Positions 62,540-64,000 of a stretch of DNA of 64,000 bases are shown in pieces; position 1 is the stretch's first letter, and each line of letters begins with the position of its first letter. The notes below the pieces were generated by a model. It saw only the letters and a program-made list of their open reading frames with translations. It was not told the DNA's origin and did not search any database. This DNA is from DATMER01 sp035556715 (lineage in GTDB: Bacteria; Acidobacteriota; Thermoanaerobaculia; Multivoradales; UBA5704): the NCBI GenBank assembly GCA_035556715.1, contig DATMER010000069.1:1-64000 (forward strand). Direction: 5' to 3'. Made by a program: the position numbers and the translations under genes.

Positions 62540-63970
62540 ATGCCAAGGAAGCCCACGCCCGAGGGGGAAGCACTTGAGATCCTGCGCGAGGCGCTCGATC
62601 TGGGCTTGGAGCAAGCCGGGCGCGCCGCGGGCGTGTCCGGCAAGGTGATCTCAAACCTCGAGCAGGGCTGGCAGACGCTGTCCCGCGGCCGCTTGGAGGA
62701 GATCCTGGCGTCCCTGGGCTTGCCGCCGAGGGCCGCCGACATGGCCGGAGCCTTCCGGCGCTGGGTCCGGGCGTCGGTCTCCCGTCCGGGGGACGATCCG
62801 GTCGACGAGGATGATCGCCGGGCGGTGCGCGCCGCCGGGGAGATCGGGCTGGACGCCGCCGAAGCCGCCCTGCCGGCCGTGGTCCGCCAGACGCGCGCGG
62901 CCCGCATCCGCCGGGACCGCCGCCGGGCCAGCAATCGGTGGGCGATCCTGAGCCGCCTTTCCCCCAAAGCGCGCAGGGAGATGATCGAGGATGCCGAGGA
63001 CTACCAGACCTGGGCGATGTGCGAGCTCCTCTGCAACGAGAGCGTGCTCGCCGCGGCGGACAGCGCCTCGGAGGCCGTCGCGCTGGCCGAGCTGGCCGTG
63101 CTCGCCGCCCGGCTTTCCCCGGGCAAGCCCGCCCGGCGCGCCCGGCTGGAGGGCTGGGCCATGGCCCACCTCGGCAACGCGCAGCGCGTGAGCAACGATC
63201 TGGACGCCGCCGACCTCGCCTTCGGCCGCTCCGAGGAGCTATGGAAGGCCGGGGCCGAAGACGACTTCCTGCCCCTGAGCGAAGGGCGCCTGCTCGACCT
63301 CAAGGCCTCCCTACGCCGCGAGCAGCGGCGCTTCCCGGAGTCGATCGTTCTCCTCGATCAAGCCCTGCAAGCCAGCCCCGAGGCCGCCGGGCGCATTCTC
63401 CTCAACAAGGCCGCTACTTGGGAACAGATGGGGGAGGTCGAGCAGGCCGTCGAGACCCTGCGGCGGGCGCGGCCCCACGTCGAGGAGAACGGCGACGAGA
63501 GGGACCTCTTCGGGCTCCTGTTCAATCTGACGGTCAGCGTCATCCATCTGGGGGAGGCTGCCGAAGCGGAGGCTCTCCTCCGGGAGGTTTGGGGCCTGGC
63601 GGCGCGGCTCGGGCTTCAGCTCCACCACCTCCGGACCCGGTGGCTGGGAGCCCGGGTGGATTCCCTCCTCTGCCGCATCGAGGAGGCGGTCGTCGCCCTG
63701 GAGCAGGTGCGCGGCGACTTTCTGACGCTCGAGCACCCGTACGACGCCGGGCTGGCCGGTCTCGACCTGTCGCTGCTCTACCTTAAACAGGGACGGACCG
63801 CCGAGGTGATGGGATTGGCCGGATGGTTGGAAAAGGTCTTCCGCTGCCTGCGGATCGATCGCGAAGCCCTGGCTTCCCTGCTCCTTTTCTGCGATGCCGC
63901 CCGCCGGGAGCAGGCCACCGTGGAGTCGGCCCGGCGGGCGATCGGGATCCTCGAAGCCGCTCGAAGTTGA
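62540..63970 (+). CDS. XRE-family HTH/TPR regulator
   Basis: 476 residues from ATG 62540 (AAAGGAGCGGAG before it). N-terminal HTH about 10-70 ('GLEQAGRAAGVSGKVISNLEQG' type). A basic linker follows, then TPR-like helices from about 130 to the end ('RLLDLKASLRREQRRFPESI', 'DLSLLYLKQGRTAEVMGLA'). The C-terminal module is paralogous to that of the zinc-finger TPR protein at 12813-14165. Such proteins may sense a ligand with the TPRs and control nearby genes. The gene is complete just before the window end. Confidence 0.85.
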   Translation: MPRKPTPEGEALEILREALDLGLEQAGRAAGVSGKVISNLEQGWQTLSRGRLEEILASLGLPPRAADMAGAFRRWVRASVSRPGDDPVDEDDRRAVRAAGEIGLDAAEAALPAVVRQTRAARIRRDRRRASNRWAILSRLSPKARREMIEDAEDYQTWAMCELLCNESVLAAADSASEAVALAELAVLAARLSPGKPARRARLEGWAMAHLGNAQRVSNDLDAADLAFGRSEELWKAGAEDDFLPLSEGRLLDLKASLRREQRRFPESIVLLDQALQASPEAAGRILLNKAATWEQMGEVEQAVETLRRARPHVEENGDERDLFGLLFNLTVSVIHLGEAAEAEALLREVWGLAARLGLQLHHLRTRWLGARVDSLLCRIEEAVVALEQVRGDFLTLEHPYDAGLAGLDLSLLYLKQGRTAEVMGLAGWLEKVFRCLRIDREALASLLLFCDAARREQATVESARRAIGILEAARS

Positions 63971-64000
63971 CGCCTTACTGCCTGCAGCCGCCGTTCGGGT

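Noticed and set aside
62399..62540. Upstream extension of the XRE-TPR gene
   Set aside because: The first 47 codons of the extended frame are overlapping non-coding DNA; ATG 62540 has AAAGGAG and starts the HTH.

Overview
The window looks like a piece of a GC-rich Acidobacteriota chromosome, most likely of the Thermoanaerobaculia type (inference). The grounds are a VWFA-related protein of the acidobacterial family, an Oar-like TonB receptor with an N-terminal carboxypeptidase-regulatory domain, several TPR lipoproteins fused to sulfatase-fold domains, a short PheT, and the order zapA - 6S RNA - rny - ymdB. No rRNA, prophage, transposase, integron integrase or CRISPR array was seen.

Layout. 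1-2074: the end of an integron-type cassette array read leftward. It holds three cassette genes (DUF2007-like, DUF429, membrane protein), two closely related 75-nt attC sites whose half-sites match as cassette excision predicts, and no integrase gene. 2075-3573: a non-coding stretch with two tandem arrays of about 20 and exactly 21 nt. 3574-12477: secreted and surface proteins (subtilisin, lipoprotein, metzincin, LamG protein) among decayed genes. 12593-19574: a TPR regulator with an anti-sigma-like zinc finger, a DUF4143 ATPase, a lipoprotein gene plus its deleted copy, AlkD, a third repeat array and a MazEF-like toxin-antitoxin pair. 19641-24207: a fourth array, then ymdB, rny, 6S RNA, zapA and pyrD. 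24248-30928: a multi-GAF histidine kinase, a degenerate receiver, a receiver/APH-like kinase fusion and a convergent TIR-domain gene. 30932-38027: thrS-infC-rpmI-rplT-pheS-pheT-zapB and two tRNA-Val genes. 38120-40391: a fifth, weaker array, a deiminase-like protein and HicBA. 40426-61767: two divergent surface operons (leftward: TonB receptor, TPR protein, three sulfatase-fold/TPR lipoproteins, TPR lipoprotein; rightward: transglutaminase-like/TPR, DUF3179, VWFA-related, then a metallopeptidase). 61771-63970: two small genes divergent from an XRE-TPR regulator.

Two observations stand out. First, five intergenic islands share a 20-21 nt period (two turns of B-DNA) and dyad-symmetric units but not sequence; four are strong. 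Second, the GAF-kinase/receiver/APH-kinase/TIR locus has the make-up of a signalling-driven conflict or defence system, and a lower-GC block starts inside the kinase gene and ends inside the receiver-APH gene, covering the phosphorelay parts of both. Smaller points are the cassette array without an integrase, a REP-type repeat that became the start of a lipoprotein signal peptide, and three sulfatase-fold proteins with Thr in place of the formylglycine Cys.

All calls come from reading the sequence and from knowledge of the families; no searches were run.
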